Assembly: GCF_024171945.1 (NCBI RefSeq)
Contig: NZ_JAMTCR010000005.1
Coordinates: forward strand, 796,840 to 860,839
DNA length: 64,000 nt
From: Actinokineospora globicatena
GTDB taxonomy: Bacteria > Actinomycetota > Actinomycetes > Mycobacteriales > Pseudonocardiaceae
Direction: 5' to 3'
Positions 34,596 to 44,025 of this stretch are shown piece by piece (position 1 is the stretch's first letter; each line of letters starts with the position of its first letter). The position numbers and the translations under genes were made by a program. Under the pieces are notes generated by a model. It was not told the origin of the DNA. It ran no database searches and saw only the letters and a list, made by a program, of their open reading frames with translations.

Positions 34596-36647
34596 ATGTC
34601 CGAACCCGACCCCGACGCACTCTTCGACGTCGCGGTGTCGAAACCACCACCACCGGCCCCGGCCAAGGGGCGGCAAGCCGCCGCGCCTGAACTGCCCGTG
34701 GCGAAGGTGTGGGTGGACGCCCCCTTGGCCCACTTGGACCGCACGTTCGACTACCTCGTGCCCGAGAAGCTCGACGCCGAGGTCGTCGTGGGGTGCCGTG
34801 TGCGCGTGCGGTTCAACCGACAGCTGACCGACGGGTTCGTTGCCGAGAGGGTTGCCGAATCGGACCTAGAGACCAGCCGGTTGTTGTTCCTGGACAAGGT
34901 TGTCTCGCCGGAGCCGGTTCTCTCACCCGAGGTCGCTGGCCTCTGCCGTGCTGTGGCAGACCGGTACGGCGGCACGATGATCGACGTCCTGCGGCTGGCA
35001 GTCCCACCTCGCCACGCGCGCGTAGAGGCCGAGGAACCCGTTGAGCCTGCCGCGGCTCCCGCGCCACCAGACCCCGCAGGATGGTCGCGCTACCCGCGAG
35101 GAGCGGCGTTCCTGGACGCGTTGCACGCCGGACGCCAGGCGCACGCTGTGTGGCAGGCGCTACCGGGGGAGGACTGGCCCGCACGCTTGGCAGAGGTAGC
35201 CGCTACTGCCGCCTCCGCTGACCGTGGCGCTGTCATCGTCGTACCCGACCACCGGGACGTCACGCGTGTGCGCGCCGCGTGCGCCGCCTTGGTGGGGGAG
35301 GACGGCGTCGTCGCGCTCTCGGCCGACCTAGGACCGGCTAAGCGCTACCGGGGTTGGTTGTCCGTCCGTCGCGGGGTGGCCCGGATCGTCGTAGGCACAC
35401 GGGCGACCGCCTACGCACCCGTGGCCAATCCCGGGGTTCTTATCGTGTGGGACGACGGGGACGACCAGCACTCAGACCCGCGTTCGCCCTACCCGCACGT
35501 GCGGGATGTGTTGATCCAGCGAGCCACTCGCACCGGCGCGGCCATGCTCGTGGCCGGGTTCGCGCGGACCGCCGAGGCGCAACTGCTCGTGGAAACCGGG
35601 TGGGCGCCGGAGATCGTCGCCGGCCGCACCGAACTGCGTGCCGCCGCCCCCAGGGTGACCGCCATCGGCGAGCACGACTCGCAGCTGGCTCGCGACCCCG
35701 CCGCACGCACTGCCCGTGTTCCGTCGGTCGCCTTCGACGCGGCGCGGGCGGCGTTGTCGGCCGGGCACCCGGTGCTGGTCCAGGTGCCGCGCCGGGGGTA
35801 CGTGCCCGCGTTGACCTGCCAGGAGTGCCGGGCCCCCGCCCGCTGCCGCCGGTGCGCGGGACCGCTGGGCATTCCGCCGTCTGCAGGCGAGGCCCGCCCA
35901 CCCGCGTGCCGGTGGTGCGCGGCTACCGAGGCCAACTTCCGGTGCCAGAACTGCGGTTCGCGACGTCTGCGGGCCGCTGTCATCGGCGCGAAGCGGACCG
36001 CGGAGGAACTCGGGCGCGCCTTCACCGGGTTCCCCGTCCGCACCTCCGGTGCCAAGGAGGTCCTCGCGACCGTCGACGCCAAACCGGCGCTGGTGGTGGC
36101 CACGCCGGGTGCCGAACCGGTCGCCGAGGGCGGGTACGGCGCGGCGCTGCTGCTCGACGGCTGGGCGTTGCTCAGCCGCGTCGACCTGCGGGCCGCCGAG
36201 GAGGCCCTGCGCCGCTGGATGACCGCCGCCGCCCTGGTCCGGCCCGGCACCGACGGCGGTCGGGTCGTCGTCCTCGCCGACTCCACGCTCGCCCCGGTCC
36301 AGGCCCTCGTCCGCTGGGACCCAGCGTGGCACGCGGGCGTCGAACTGGCCGCCCGCACGGAACTCGGCTTCCCGCCCGCCGTGCGCATGGCGTCGGTCGA
36401 GGGTCCGCCCAACGCTGTCGCGAAGCTCTTGGCGGAGCTTCCCCTACCGTCCACAGGCGAGATCCTCGGTCCCGTACCGCTAGGTGACCCTGAGTCCCCG
36501 GATACCCGCGAACGCGCTCTTATCCGCGTCGCCCGTCCGGAGGGCCGTGAGTTGGCCGCCGTTCTCGCCAAGGCGCAGGCCGTCCGCACCGCCCGCAAGG
36601 ACCCGGACCCGCTGCGGGTCCAACTCGACCCGCTGGACCTCATCTGA
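34596..36647 (+). CDS. priA: PriA-like primosomal protein lacking helicase motifs
   Basis: At 683 residues this has the PriA DNA-binding domain (V-D-A-P-L-A-H-L-D-R-x-F-D-Y-L-V-P near residue 40) and the zinc cysteines in pairs C-Q-E-C, C-R-R-C, C-R-W-C and C-Q-N-C. The helicase core is eroded: where E. coli has a Walker A loop this protein reads L-P-G-E-D-W-P-A, and the DEEH box is W-D-D-G-D-D-Q-H. This is the usual state in actinobacteria, where PriA is thought to load the replisome without unwinding. The def and fmt genes follow. Confidence 0.93.
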   Translation: MSEPDPDALFDVAVSKPPPPAPAKGRQAAAPELPVAKVWVDAPLAHLDRTFDYLVPEKLDAEVVVGCRVRVRFNRQLTDGFVAERVAESDLETSRLLFLDKVVSPEPVLSPEVAGLCRAVADRYGGTMIDVLRLAVPPRHARVEAEEPVEPAAAPAPPDPAGWSRYPRGAAFLDALHAGRQAHAVWQALPGEDWPARLAEVAATAASADRGAVIVVPDHRDVTRVRAACAALVGEDGVVALSADLGPAKRYRGWLSVRRGVARIVVGTRATAYAPVANPGVLIVWDDGDDQHSDPRSPYPHVRDVLIQRATRTGAAMLVAGFARTAEAQLLVETGWAPEIVAGRTELRAAAPRVTAIGEHDSQLARDPAARTARVPSVAFDAARAALSAGHPVLVQVPRRGYVPALTCQECRAPARCRRCAGPLGIPPSAGEARPPACRWCAATEANFRCQNCGSRRLRAAVIGAKRTAEELGRAFTGFPVRTSGAKEVLATVDAKPALVVATPGAEPVAEGGYGAALLLDGWALLSRVDLRAAEEALRRWMTAAALVRPGTDGGRVVVLADSTLAPVQALVRWDPAWHAGVELAARTELGFPPAVRMASVEGPPNAVAKLLAELPLPSTGEILGPVPLGDPESPDTRERALIRVARPEGRELAAVLAKAQAVRTARKDPDPLRVQLDPLDLI

Positions 36648-36649
36648 CT

Positions 36650-36671
36650 CACCCGACGCCGTCGGCGGGTG
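36650..36671 (+). terminator. Possible weak hairpin after priA
   Basis: CACCCG (36650-36655) and CGGGTG (36666-36671) enclose a smaller GCC/GGC pair. No T run follows, so termination is uncertain. Confidence 0.35.
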
Positions 36672-36726
36672 CGCACGCGGGGTGAATAGACTGGTCCGAC
36701 CGAAGGTGGTTGTCGAGGGGAGACGT

Positions 36727-37272
36727 GTGACCGTCCAGCAGATCCGGCTATTCGGCGACCCCGTGCTGCGCACCCCGGCCGCCGAGGTCGTCGACTTCGA
36801 CCGGGAGTTGCGCAACCTGGTGCGCGACCTGTGGGACACCATGCGGGACGAGGGCGGCGCCGGTCTGGCCGCGCCCCAGCTGGGCGTCGGGCTGCGGGTG
36901 TTCACCTACGCCTGCGACGGCGCCGAGGGTCACCTGGTCAACCCGGTCTGGACCGCGCTCGACGAAGAGGTCCAGGTAGGACCGGAGGGCTGCCTGTCCA
37001 TCCCCGGCTTCTCCTGGGACTGCCAGCGGCTGCGCAACGTTGTGGCGCGCGGCTTCAACATGCACGGCGAGCCCATCGAGGTCGAGGGCAGCGACCTGCT
37101 GGCCCGCTGCATCCAGCACGAGACCGACCACCTGGATGGCGTGCTGTTCCTCGACCGGCTCGACGACGAGACCCGCAAGCGGGCGATGGGCGAGATCCGG
37201 CAGGCCGAGTGGTTCGACGGCGCCGTGCCCACGCTCAAGCAGAGCCCGCACCCGCTGTTCGGGGCCCGCTGA
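36727..37272 (+). CDS. def: Peptide deformylase
   Basis: This 181-residue metalloenzyme removes the N-formyl group. All three motifs are present: [15 protein letters not shown] with the metal Cys, and Q-H-E-T-D-H-L-D-G with two metal His. GTG 36727 is five bases after GAGGGGAG. A TAGACT box at about 36687 may be its own -10. The ATG of fmt shares the last base of its stop, so the two functionally linked genes are coupled. Confidence 0.96.
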   Translation: MTVQQIRLFGDPVLRTPAAEVVDFDRELRNLVRDLWDTMRDEGGAGLAAPQLGVGLRVFTYACDGAEGHLVNPVWTALDEEVQVGPEGCLSIPGFSWDCQRLRNVVARGFNMHGEPIEVEGSDLLARCIQHETDHLDGVLFLDRLDDETRKRAMGEIRQAEWFDGAVPTLKQSPHPLFGAR

Positions 37273-38198
37273 TGCGCCTGGTGTTCGCCGGGACACCTGA
37301 GGTGGCGCTGCCGTCGCTGCGGGCGCTGATCGCGTCCCGGCACGAGGTCGCCGCCGTCGTCACCCGCCCCGACGCCCCCGCCGGGCGCGGGCAGCGCACC
37401 TCGCGCTCCCCGGTCGGGGCGCTCGCCGACGAGCACGGCATCGAGGTGCTCACCCCGCACAAGGCGTCCGACCCCGAGTTCCTGCGGCGGCTGCGCGAGA
37501 TCGGCCCCGACCTGTGCCCGGTCGTCGCCTACGGCGCGCTGCTGCGCCAGGCCGCGCTGGACATCCCGCCGCACGGGTGGGTGAACCTGCACTTCTCCGT
37601 CCTGCCCGCGTGGCGCGGTGCCGCCCCGGTGCAGGCCGCGATCCGGCACGGTGACGAGATCACCGGTGCCAGCACGTTCCGCATCGTCCGCGAGTTGGAC
37701 GCGGGTCCGGTCTTCGGTGTCGTCACCGAGCCGATCCGCCCCGACGACACCGCGGGCGTGCTGCTCGACCGGCTCGCCGACTCCGGCGCCGGGCTCCTCG
37801 CGTCCACTGTGGACGGGATCGCGGACGGCGTGCTGTCCGCTGTCGACCAGTCGGCCGACGGCGTCAGCCACGCTGCCAAGATCACCGTCGACGACGCCAG
37901 GGTGGACTTCGGCCACCCCGGGCTCGCCGTCGACCGGTTGATCCGCGCGGTCACCCCCGATCCGGGCGCCTGGACCGACTTCCGGGGCGAACGCCTCAAG
38001 CTCGGTCCGGTCACCCGGGCCGAGTCCGACACCGCCCTGGCCCCCGGCGAGCTGCTCGTCGAGCGCAAGCGGGTCCTCGTCGGCACCGCCAGTTGGCCGG
38101 TGCGCCTCGGCGAGGTCCAGGCCCAGGGCAAGAAACGCATGCAGGCCACCGACTGGGCCCGCGGCACCAGGATCGAGCCCGGGGAGCGAGTGGGATGA
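37272..38198 (+). CDS. fmt: Methionyl-tRNA formyltransferase
   Basis: This 308-residue enzyme formylates initiator Met-tRNA using 10-formyl-THF. The N-terminal [15 protein letters not shown] begins the Rossmann domain. The catalytic segment [16 protein letters not shown] is near residue 108. A C-terminal beta-barrel tRNA-binding domain follows. ATG 37272 overlaps def; the stop overlaps rsmB (ATGA). Confidence 0.96.
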   Translation: MRLVFAGTPEVALPSLRALIASRHEVAAVVTRPDAPAGRGQRTSRSPVGALADEHGIEVLTPHKASDPEFLRRLREIGPDLCPVVAYGALLRQAALDIPPHGWVNLHFSVLPAWRGAAPVQAAIRHGDEITGASTFRIVRELDAGPVFGVVTEPIRPDDTAGVLLDRLADSGAGLLASTVDGIADGVLSAVDQSADGVSHAAKITVDDARVDFGHPGLAVDRLIRAVTPDPGAWTDFRGERLKLGPVTRAESDTALAPGELLVERKRVLVGTASWPVRLGEVQAQGKKRMQATDWARGTRIEPGERVG

Positions 38199-39625
38199 CC
38201 CAGCCAGGCAAGCGAGCGCACCGACCGTCACGACCGAGCCGCGCGCACCCGCCGCGCAGGCCCGCGACGCCGGAGCGCCCACCGATCGACGACCCGGCCC
38301 GCCGCGCGGCGCTCGACGTCCTGCGCGCGGTGCGCAACGACGACGCTTACGCGAACCTCGTGCTGCCGAAGCTCCTGCGCCAACGCAAGATCACGGGCCG
38401 CGACGCCGCGTTGGCCACCGAACTCGCCTACGGCACCTGCCGCGCGTGGGGTCTGCTCGACGAGGTCCTCGCCGAGTGCGTCGACCGCCCGCTGAACAAG
38501 GTCGAGCCGGTGCTGCTCGACGCGCTGCGGCTGGGCACCTACCAGTTGCTGCGCACCAGGATCCCCGCGCACGCCGCCGTCGCGTCCACTGTGGACCTGG
38601 TGCGGGCCGACCTCGGCCCCCGGGTCACCGGGTTCGCCAACGCGGTGCTGCGCAAGGTCACCGACCGCGACGAGGCGGGCTGGCTCGAGGTCATCGCCCC
38701 CGCGCGCGACGAGGACCCGATCGGGCACCTCGCCGCGCACACCAGCCACCCGCGCTGGATCGCCCGCGCCTTCGCCGACGCGCTCGGCTCCACCGGCGAC
38801 GAACTCGCCGACGCGCTCGCGGCCGACGACCAGCGTCCCGAGGTGCACCTGGCCGCGCGGCCGGGCGAGGTCACCGCCGAGGAACTGGCCGCCATGACCG
38901 GCGGCGACCCGGCCCCGTACTCGCCCTACGGCGTCCGGCTCGAAGCGGGCTCCGGCGACCCGGGCGATCTCGACGCGATCCGCGAACGCCTCGCGGGCGT
39001 GCAGGACGAGGGCAGCCAGCTGTGCGCGCTCGCCCTGACCCGCGCCCCGGTCGAGGGCGCCGACAGCCGCTGGCTCGACCTGTGCGCGGGCCCCGGCGGC
39101 AAGGCCGCGATGCTCGGCGCGCTGGCCGTGATCAACGGCGGCACCCTGGACGCGGTCGAGGTCGCGCCGCACCGGGCCAAGCTCGTCGAGCAGATCACCC
39201 AGGGCCTGCCGGTCACCGTGCACGTCGCCGACGGCCGCGAACCCGGCCTGGAGGGCACCTTCGACCGCGTCCTGGTCGACGCCCCGTGCACCGGTCTCGG
39301 CGCGCTGCGCCGCAGGCCCGAGGCCCGCTGGCGCCGCATGCCCGAGGACGTCGGCGACCTCACCAAGATCCAGCGCGAACTGCTCACCAGCGCGCTCGAC
39401 CTGGTCCGCCCGGGCGGCGTCGTCGCCTACGTCGTCTGCTCACCGCACCTGTCAGAGACCGAGGGCGTCGTCTCGTCGGTCGCCCGCGCCACCGGGGCGA
39501 CCGTCCTCGACGCGCGGACCTGCTTCCCCGAGGACATGCCAGGCCTCGGCGACGGCCCGCACGTCCAGCTGTGGCCGCACCGCCACGGCACCGACGCCAT
39601 GTTCTGCGCCCTGCTCCGCCGGTGA
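38195..39625 (+). CDS. rsmB: 16S rRNA m5C967 methyltransferase RsmB
   Basis: This 476-residue enzyme has a basic, proline-rich N-terminal extension (about 30 residues), a NusB-like RNA-binding domain (residues 35-180) and a SAM methyltransferase domain with [17 protein letters not shown] with one catalytic Cys, and Y-V-V-C-S-P-H with the other. It follows fmt as in most bacteria. Unlike mycobacteria, the next gene is not rpe. Its stop overlaps the flavoprotein gene. Confidence 0.94.
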   Translation: MTQPGKRAHRPSRPSRAHPPRRPATPERPPIDDPARRAALDVLRAVRNDDAYANLVLPKLLRQRKITGRDAALATELAYGTCRAWGLLDEVLAECVDRPLNKVEPVLLDALRLGTYQLLRTRIPAHAAVASTVDLVRADLGPRVTGFANAVLRKVTDRDEAGWLEVIAPARDEDPIGHLAAHTSHPRWIARAFADALGSTGDELADALAADDQRPEVHLAARPGEVTAEELAAMTGGDPAPYSPYGVRLEAGSGDPGDLDAIRERLAGVQDEGSQLCALALTRAPVEGADSRWLDLCAGPGGKAAMLGALAVINGGTLDAVEVAPHRAKLVEQITQGLPVTVHVADGREPGLEGTFDRVLVDAPCTGLGALRRRPEARWRRMPEDVGDLTKIQRELLTSALDLVRPGGVVAYVVCSPHLSETEGVVSSVARATGATVLDARTCFPEDMPGLGDGPHVQLWPHRHGTDAMFCALLRR

Positions 39626-40116
39626 TCCTGGGTCTGGTCGCGGCCGCGGGCGGTGGTCTGGAGCAGCGCCTGCGCCGCGAACTGGCCGAGCCCGCCGCGG
39701 CCAGGGGCTGGGACCTGGCGATCACCTTCACCCCCACGGCGGGCCGGTGGATGGCCGAGGCAGGGGAGACCGCGCGTCTGCAGGCCCTTACCCCGCTGCC
39801 GGTCCGCACCCACGCGCGGCTGCCCAGCGAACCCAAGCCCTACCCAGTACCGGACGCGTTCCTGTTCGTCCCGGCGACCGCGAACTCCCTGGCCAAACTC
39901 GCGCTCGGCATCCAGGACAACCAGGCCCTCACCGCCCTGGCCGAGGCCATGGGCACCCCGGGCCTGCTCGTCGTCATCCGCCCCCAGGCCAACCCCGCCC
40001 AACGCGCCCACCCGATGTTCACCCCACACCTCAACACCCTCCGCTCCGCAGGCTGCGTCATCGCCGACGACAAACCCACCGCGCCCTGGGAGCTGATGCT
40101 CGACCTGCTGGGCTGA
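39622..40116 (+). CDS. Flavoprotein-domain protein (HFCD-like)
   Basis: This 164-residue protein starts at GTG 39622, overlapping rsmB. The fold of the phosphopantothenoylcysteine decarboxylase flavoprotein family is suggested by V-A-A-A-G-G-G, F-T-P-T-A-G-R-W-M, V-P-A-T-A-N-S-L-A-K-L-A-L-G-I and the Pro-rich H-P-M-F-x-x-H-L-N-T-L-R. CoaBC is encoded separately at 31.6 kb, so this is a paralogue of unknown substrate. The overlap with rsmB suggests one transcript. Confidence 0.75.
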   Translation: MILGLVAAAGGGLEQRLRRELAEPAAARGWDLAITFTPTAGRWMAEAGETARLQALTPLPVRTHARLPSEPKPYPVPDAFLFVPATANSLAKLALGIQDNQALTALAEAMGTPGLLVVIRPQANPAQRAHPMFTPHLNTLRSAGCVIADDKPTAPWELMLDLLG

Positions 40117-40221
40117 TCGTGACGCACACAACCGTGGAAAAGACCGCGTTGGGTGCGACCATCACCATGGCCTGCGCGCAGACGCTCGGGTCTGCCGCCC
40201 AGTGAGCTTGGTGGAGGGTCC

Positions 40222-41202
40222 GTGACGCGGGTAGCGGTGATCGGCATGGGTGGCACCATCGCCATGGCTCCTGGCGCGGGCGGTGGGGTGGTTCCGGCGT
40301 TGGACGCCAGTGACCTCGTCGCGGCGGTGCCGGGGTTGGCGGAGTTGGGTCTGGAGATCACCGCGTGTGGGTTGCGGTCGTTGCCGAGTCCGTCGATCGG
40401 GTTCGGGGACCTGGTGGCGCTCGCGGGCACCGTTCAGGCGGAGATCGACGCGGGTGCCGCTGGTGTCGTGGTCACGCACGGGACCGACACCATCGAGGAG
40501 ACCGCCCTCTTCCTGGACCTCACCATCGACTCCGACGTCCCCGTCGTGGTCACCGGCGCGATGCGCCACCCCACTTCCGCCGGTGCCGACGGGCCCGCGA
40601 ACCTCTTCGCCGCGATCCGGGTCGCGGTGTCCGACGCCGCCCGGGGGCTCGGTGCGCTGGTGGTCATGTCCGACGAGGTGCACGGCGCGCGGTTCGTCCG
40701 CAAGGGGCACACCAGCAGCACCGCCGCGTTCGTCTCGCCCGGGTTCGGCCCGCTGGGGCTGGTCGTCGAGGGTGAGCCCCGGCTGCGCGGCACACCCCGG
40801 GTCCCGCTGCACCTGCCCGCCGCGCCCGGCGTGTCCGACCTCCGGGTCGCGCTGGTGACGGTCGCGCTCGGCGATGACGGTGAGCTGCTTCGCCTAGGTG
40901 GCCCTGCCTTCGACGGCATCGTTCTAGCCGGGCTCGGCGCGGGGCACGTGCCCGCCACGATGGTGCCGGTGGTCTCCGAGGTCGCCGCGCGCGTGCCGGT
41001 GGTGCTCGCTTCGCGTACCGGGTCGGGGCCGGTACTACGGCACACCTACGGCTACCCGGGCTCGGAGCGCGACCTGCTCGACCGGGGTCTGGTGCACGCG
41101 GGCTTCCTCGACCCGGCCAAGGCGCGGGTGCTGCTGCAGCTGCTCCTGGCCAACGGCGCCGACCGTGCCGCGATCGTGAGTGCCTTCGACCACTATCGGT
41201 GA
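40222..41202 (+). CDS. L-asparaginase, bacterial type II-like
   Basis: This 326-residue enzyme hydrolyses asparagine to aspartate and ammonia. GTG 40222 follows TGGAGGG. The first catalytic Thr is in G-M-G-G-T-I-A (residues 8-14) and the second in V-V-T-H-G-T-D-T-I-E-E-T-A near 85-97. No signal peptide is visible, so it is cytoplasmic. The 105-base gap upstream has no clear gene. Confidence 0.92.
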   Translation: MTRVAVIGMGGTIAMAPGAGGGVVPALDASDLVAAVPGLAELGLEITACGLRSLPSPSIGFGDLVALAGTVQAEIDAGAAGVVVTHGTDTIEETALFLDLTIDSDVPVVVTGAMRHPTSAGADGPANLFAAIRVAVSDAARGLGALVVMSDEVHGARFVRKGHTSSTAAFVSPGFGPLGLVVEGEPRLRGTPRVPLHLPAAPGVSDLRVALVTVALGDDGELLRLGGPAFDGIVLAGLGAGHVPATMVPVVSEVAARVPVVLASRTGSGPVLRHTYGYPGSERDLLDRGLVHAGFLDPAKARVLLQLLLANGADRAAIVSAFDHYR

Positions 41203-41225
41203 CCTCGCGAGCGCGTTCGGCTTAG

Positions 41226-41882
41226 ATGGCGGCCATGGACATCGTTTCCCCGGCCCTGAGCGACTACCTGCTGGCCCACTCCACCCAGCCCGATGACCTG
41301 CTGCGCGAGCTGGCCGCCGAGACCGCCGCCGAGTTCCCCGACGCCGCCCGCATGCAGATCAGCCACGACGAGGGCGAGCTGCTCACCACCCTGGTCCGGC
41401 TGGTCGGCGCCCGCTACGCCGTCGAGGTCGGGGTGTTCACCGGCTACTCGTCGCTGTGCATCGCCAGGGGCCTGCCCACCGACGGCCGGTTGCTGGCCTG
41501 CGACGTCAGCGAGGAGTGGACCAAGATCGCCCGCCGCTACTGGGACCGGGCCGGGGTCGCCGACCGCGTCGACCTGCGCATCGCCCCCGCCGTCGAGACC
41601 CTGCGCGCGTTGCCCACCGACCCGGTCGTCGACTTCGCCTTCATCGACGCGGACAAGAAGGGCTACGTGTCGTACTACGAGGAGCTCGTCCCGCGCGTGC
41701 GCCCCGGCGGCCTGATCGTTCTAGACAACGTCCTCCAGGGGGGCCGCGTAGCCGACCCCGCCGCTACTGACGAGATCACCGCCGCCATCCGCGAGGTGAA
41801 CACCCATGTAGCCGCTGACCCGCGCGTGGCCGTCACCATGCTGCCTGTCCGCGATGGCGTCACCTTGGCCAGGAAGCTCTAA
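41226..41882 (+). CDS. Class I SAM-dependent O-methyltransferase (caffeoyl-CoA OMT-like)
   Basis: This 218-residue protein starts at ATG 41226 or ATG 41235; neither has a clear ribosome site. Motifs: A-V-E-V-G-V-F-T-G-Y-S-S-L (SAM-binding), L-A-C-D-V-S-E-E-W, V-D-F-A-F-I-D-A-D-K-K-G-Y and the divalent-metal D-N-V-L-x-G-G-x-V. The family methylates catechol-type hydroxyls, but the real substrate is unknown. Its stop overlaps that of the oppositely oriented ptuB. Confidence 0.9.
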   Translation: MAAMDIVSPALSDYLLAHSTQPDDLLRELAAETAAEFPDAARMQISHDEGELLTTLVRLVGARYAVEVGVFTGYSSLCIARGLPTDGRLLACDVSEEWTKIARRYWDRAGVADRVDLRIAPAVETLRALPTDPVVDFAFIDADKKGYVSYYEELVPRVRPGGLIVLDNVLQGGRVADPAATDEITAAIREVNTHVAADPRVAVTMLPVRDGVTLARKL

Positions 41883-42619
41883 CGCGTCGTCAACTGCTCG
41901 CGCAGTCTCGGCCGTAGCAACACAGCCAGCACCTCGGGTTGGTCGGAGAAGATCTCCTCCGCGCCCGGCCGGGTGCTGTAGCGGACCATCGCCTGGACGA
42001 CGTCGGCGAACGGCTGCTCGCGGACCGTGCGGATGACCCGCCGCATCGTCTCGCCGTCGTCGACGCGCTCCGCGGTCTCCCAGCGCTCGAACAGGAACCC
42101 GAGGGTGATGCGGGCTTGTTGCCGACCGCGGGTCAGGATGTCCCGGTTGAGCCCGCACACCTGTTCCGTCACCTCGCCGCGCTCGGTAAGAGGCCGGTAT
42201 CGACCTAACGTCAGCGACAGGGCTAAGTGCTCGAACGGGTCGTCGACGGTCGGGTCCAACAGCAGCGGCTTGCCCCGGGCGTCGCGGGGGAACTGGTCGC
42301 GCTTGTGGTGGCTGTTGCAGACCGAGCACGCCAACAGGTGGTTATGCCACGCGAAGGCCAGCAGGGGAGTTAGCGCTACCGGGGAGAAGTGGTCGATGTC
42401 GGTGCCCTGGTTGTCGCCGCAGTACATGCAGCGTTCGCGACCGGGGGCGAACTCGCGTAATCGGGCACCGAGCGACTGGCGCAACTGCGCTCGTGCGCGC
42501 CAGAGGGTCCGCGCCTTCCCGGACTGCTCCTTGCGCGGGACGGCTCTTACCCCGTCTGTGGCGCGCTGCAACGACTCCGCCAGCTCCTCGGGCAGCGGCG
42601 GCCGCTCCAAGCGGATCAT
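41879..42619 (-). CDS. ptuB: HNH endonuclease, Septu PtuB-like
   Basis: This 246-residue nuclease has an HNH core at residues 64-106: C64-M-Y-C67, D74-I-D-H77-F-S-P, N93-H-L-L-A-C98-x-x-C101-N, then H-H-K106. The two Cys pairs should bind a structural zinc. The start ATG overlaps the ATPase stop by four bases. HNH nuclease plus SMC/ABC-type ATPase in this order is the Septu antiphage arrangement (PtuA then PtuB). Three leucines (54, 132, 138) use the rare TTA codon, unlike the surrounding housekeeping genes. The name is by resemblance and gene pairing. Confidence 0.75.
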   Translation of the reverse strand: MIRLERPPLPEELAESLQRATDGVRAVPRKEQSGKARTLWRARAQLRQSLGARLREFAPGRERCMYCGDNQGTDIDHFSPVALTPLLAFAWHNHLLACSVCNSHHKRDQFPRDARGKPLLLDPTVDDPFEHLALSLTLGRYRPLTERGEVTEQVCGLNRDILTRGRQQARITLGFLFERWETAERVDDGETMRRVIRTVREQPFADVVQAMVRYSTRPGAEEIFSDQPEVLAVLLRPRLREQLTTR

Positions 42620-43974
42620 CGCTGCTCGTCACCGGCGATCAGCCGCGCGGCCACCTCTGTCACCCTGGCCGACGGCGAGCTCGTCAAGGTCTGCTTCAGC
42701 GCCCGGTAGCGGTCCCGCTCGGCCTCGTCGGCCACCCCGTCGAGCACCTTGAGCTCCAGCTCCACCAGCAGGTGCCGCAGCGTGATCGCCCGCTTCGAGT
42801 ACGCGGTGTCCAACCCGAACAGGTCCGAGAGCACCGCGTCGTCGCCGGTTCCGTAGACGATCCGCTCCCACAGGTCGCCGTCGACGGTCTGCGGGCTGAC
42901 GTCCTCGTCCGGGCCGGGCAACCGGATCAACCCGGCCGGGTCGGCGGACTGGCAGATGTAGGGGCTGTGCGTGGTGACGATGAACTGGATCTGCGGGAAG
43001 TGCGCCTTGAGCCACTCGCCGATCCGCTTCTGCCAGGACACGTGCAGGTGCGCGTCGATCTCGTCGATGATCACCACGCCGGGCACCCCGACGACCGTGC
43101 CGTCGCTGTCGAGCCGCAGGTCGCCGTAGCTCTCGTAGAGCTGCTTGAGCAGGTCGACCACCAGCGCGACCACGGTCCGGTAGCCGTCGCTCATCTCCCG
43201 CAGCGGGAACCGGTGCCCGCCGTCGGAGATCCACAGGCCCTCGGAGTCGACCTCGCTGATCCGGTAGTCGTCGGGCAGCAGGCCGTCGCCGAGGATGCGC
43301 AGCGCGGACTCCTTGAGGTAGCGGGCACCCTCGCGCCGCTCCAGCGCCCGCAGGTGCTGCTCGATCAGCCACGCGACGCCCTCGGCCAGCGAGGCGTCCT
43401 CGTGGAACAGGCTGGCCATCCGCGCCACGCTGCCCGCGCCCAGCATCAGCCGCTGCACGTCGCCGGTGCCGCCGACCAACCGCCGGAACGGCCCGTAGGC
43501 CGCGCAGAACCACCCGGACGGGTTGTCGTGCCACGGCCCGTTGCGCGGCGCGGTCTTGGCCCGCCCGTCCTCGCTGTGCTCCTCCAACGACGGCTGCACC
43601 GGCCGCCTGGCCCACGCGGTGTCCTCCGCGTCCGCCGCCGTCCACCGCAACCCCGCCCAGAACGGCCGCTCGGGCGGCCGCCCCTTCTTGAACCGCTCGA
43701 AGTTCAGGTCGAACGTCAGCTGCACGGCCGCCGTCGCGTGGGTCTCGCCGACGGAGATCCAGTTGTCGAAGTCCGCCACCAGCGTCCGCGCCGCCGCCGG
43801 TCCGCCCACCGCCAACGCGATGCCGCGCAGCAACGACGTCTTCCCGGACCCGTTGCGCCCGGCCAACACCGTCCACCCGGCGTAGGTGTTGTCGGGCCTG
43901 CGCAAGTCCAGGTCGACCGTCCGGCCACCGTGGAACCCCCGGACGTTCACCAACCGGACCCGCGACACGTACAT
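42616..43974 (-). CDS. ptuA: SMC/ABC-type ATPase, Septu PtuA-like
   Basis: This 452-residue AAA_21-type ATPase has Walker A G-R-N-G-S-G-K-T at residues 39-46, a long middle segment, an ABC-like signature E-M-S-D-G-Y near 260, Walker B V-V-I-I-D-E-I-D-A-H-L-H near 300 and the T-T-H-S-P switch near 336. No TOPRIM domain follows, which separates it from OLD and GajA. A GATAGT eight bases before the ATG fits a leaderless start. With the overlapping HNH gene it forms a probable Septu-type defence operon; no third gene is attached. Confidence 0.75.
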   Translation of the reverse strand: MYVSRVRLVNVRGFHGGRTVDLDLRRPDNTYAGWTVLAGRNGSGKTSLLRGIALAVGGPAAARTLVADFDNWISVGETHATAAVQLTFDLNFERFKKGRPPERPFWAGLRWTAADAEDTAWARRPVQPSLEEHSEDGRAKTAPRNGPWHDNPSGWFCAAYGPFRRLVGGTGDVQRLMLGAGSVARMASLFHEDASLAEGVAWLIEQHLRALERREGARYLKESALRILGDGLLPDDYRISEVDSEGLWISDGGHRFPLREMSDGYRTVVALVVDLLKQLYESYGDLRLDSDGTVVGVPGVVIIDEIDAHLHVSWQKRIGEWLKAHFPQIQFIVTTHSPYICQSADPAGLIRLPGPDEDVSPQTVDGDLWERIVYGTGDDAVLSDLFGLDTAYSKRAITLRHLLVELELKVLDGVADEAERDRYRALKQTLTSSPSARVTEVAARLIAGDEQR

Positions 43975-44025
43975 ACCCGAACACTATCGCCTCCCACCGA
44001 CAACGACCCCCGGTGAGCAGGGCTT

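Noticed and set aside
40119..40205. A 28-codon frame from GTG between the flavoprotein and asparaginase genes
   Set aside because: No ribosome site and no similarity; too short to support without expression data.
42616..43974. An OLD/GajA-type ATPase nuclease
   Set aside because: No TOPRIM acidic motifs follow the ATPase; the nuclease function lies in the separate HNH gene.
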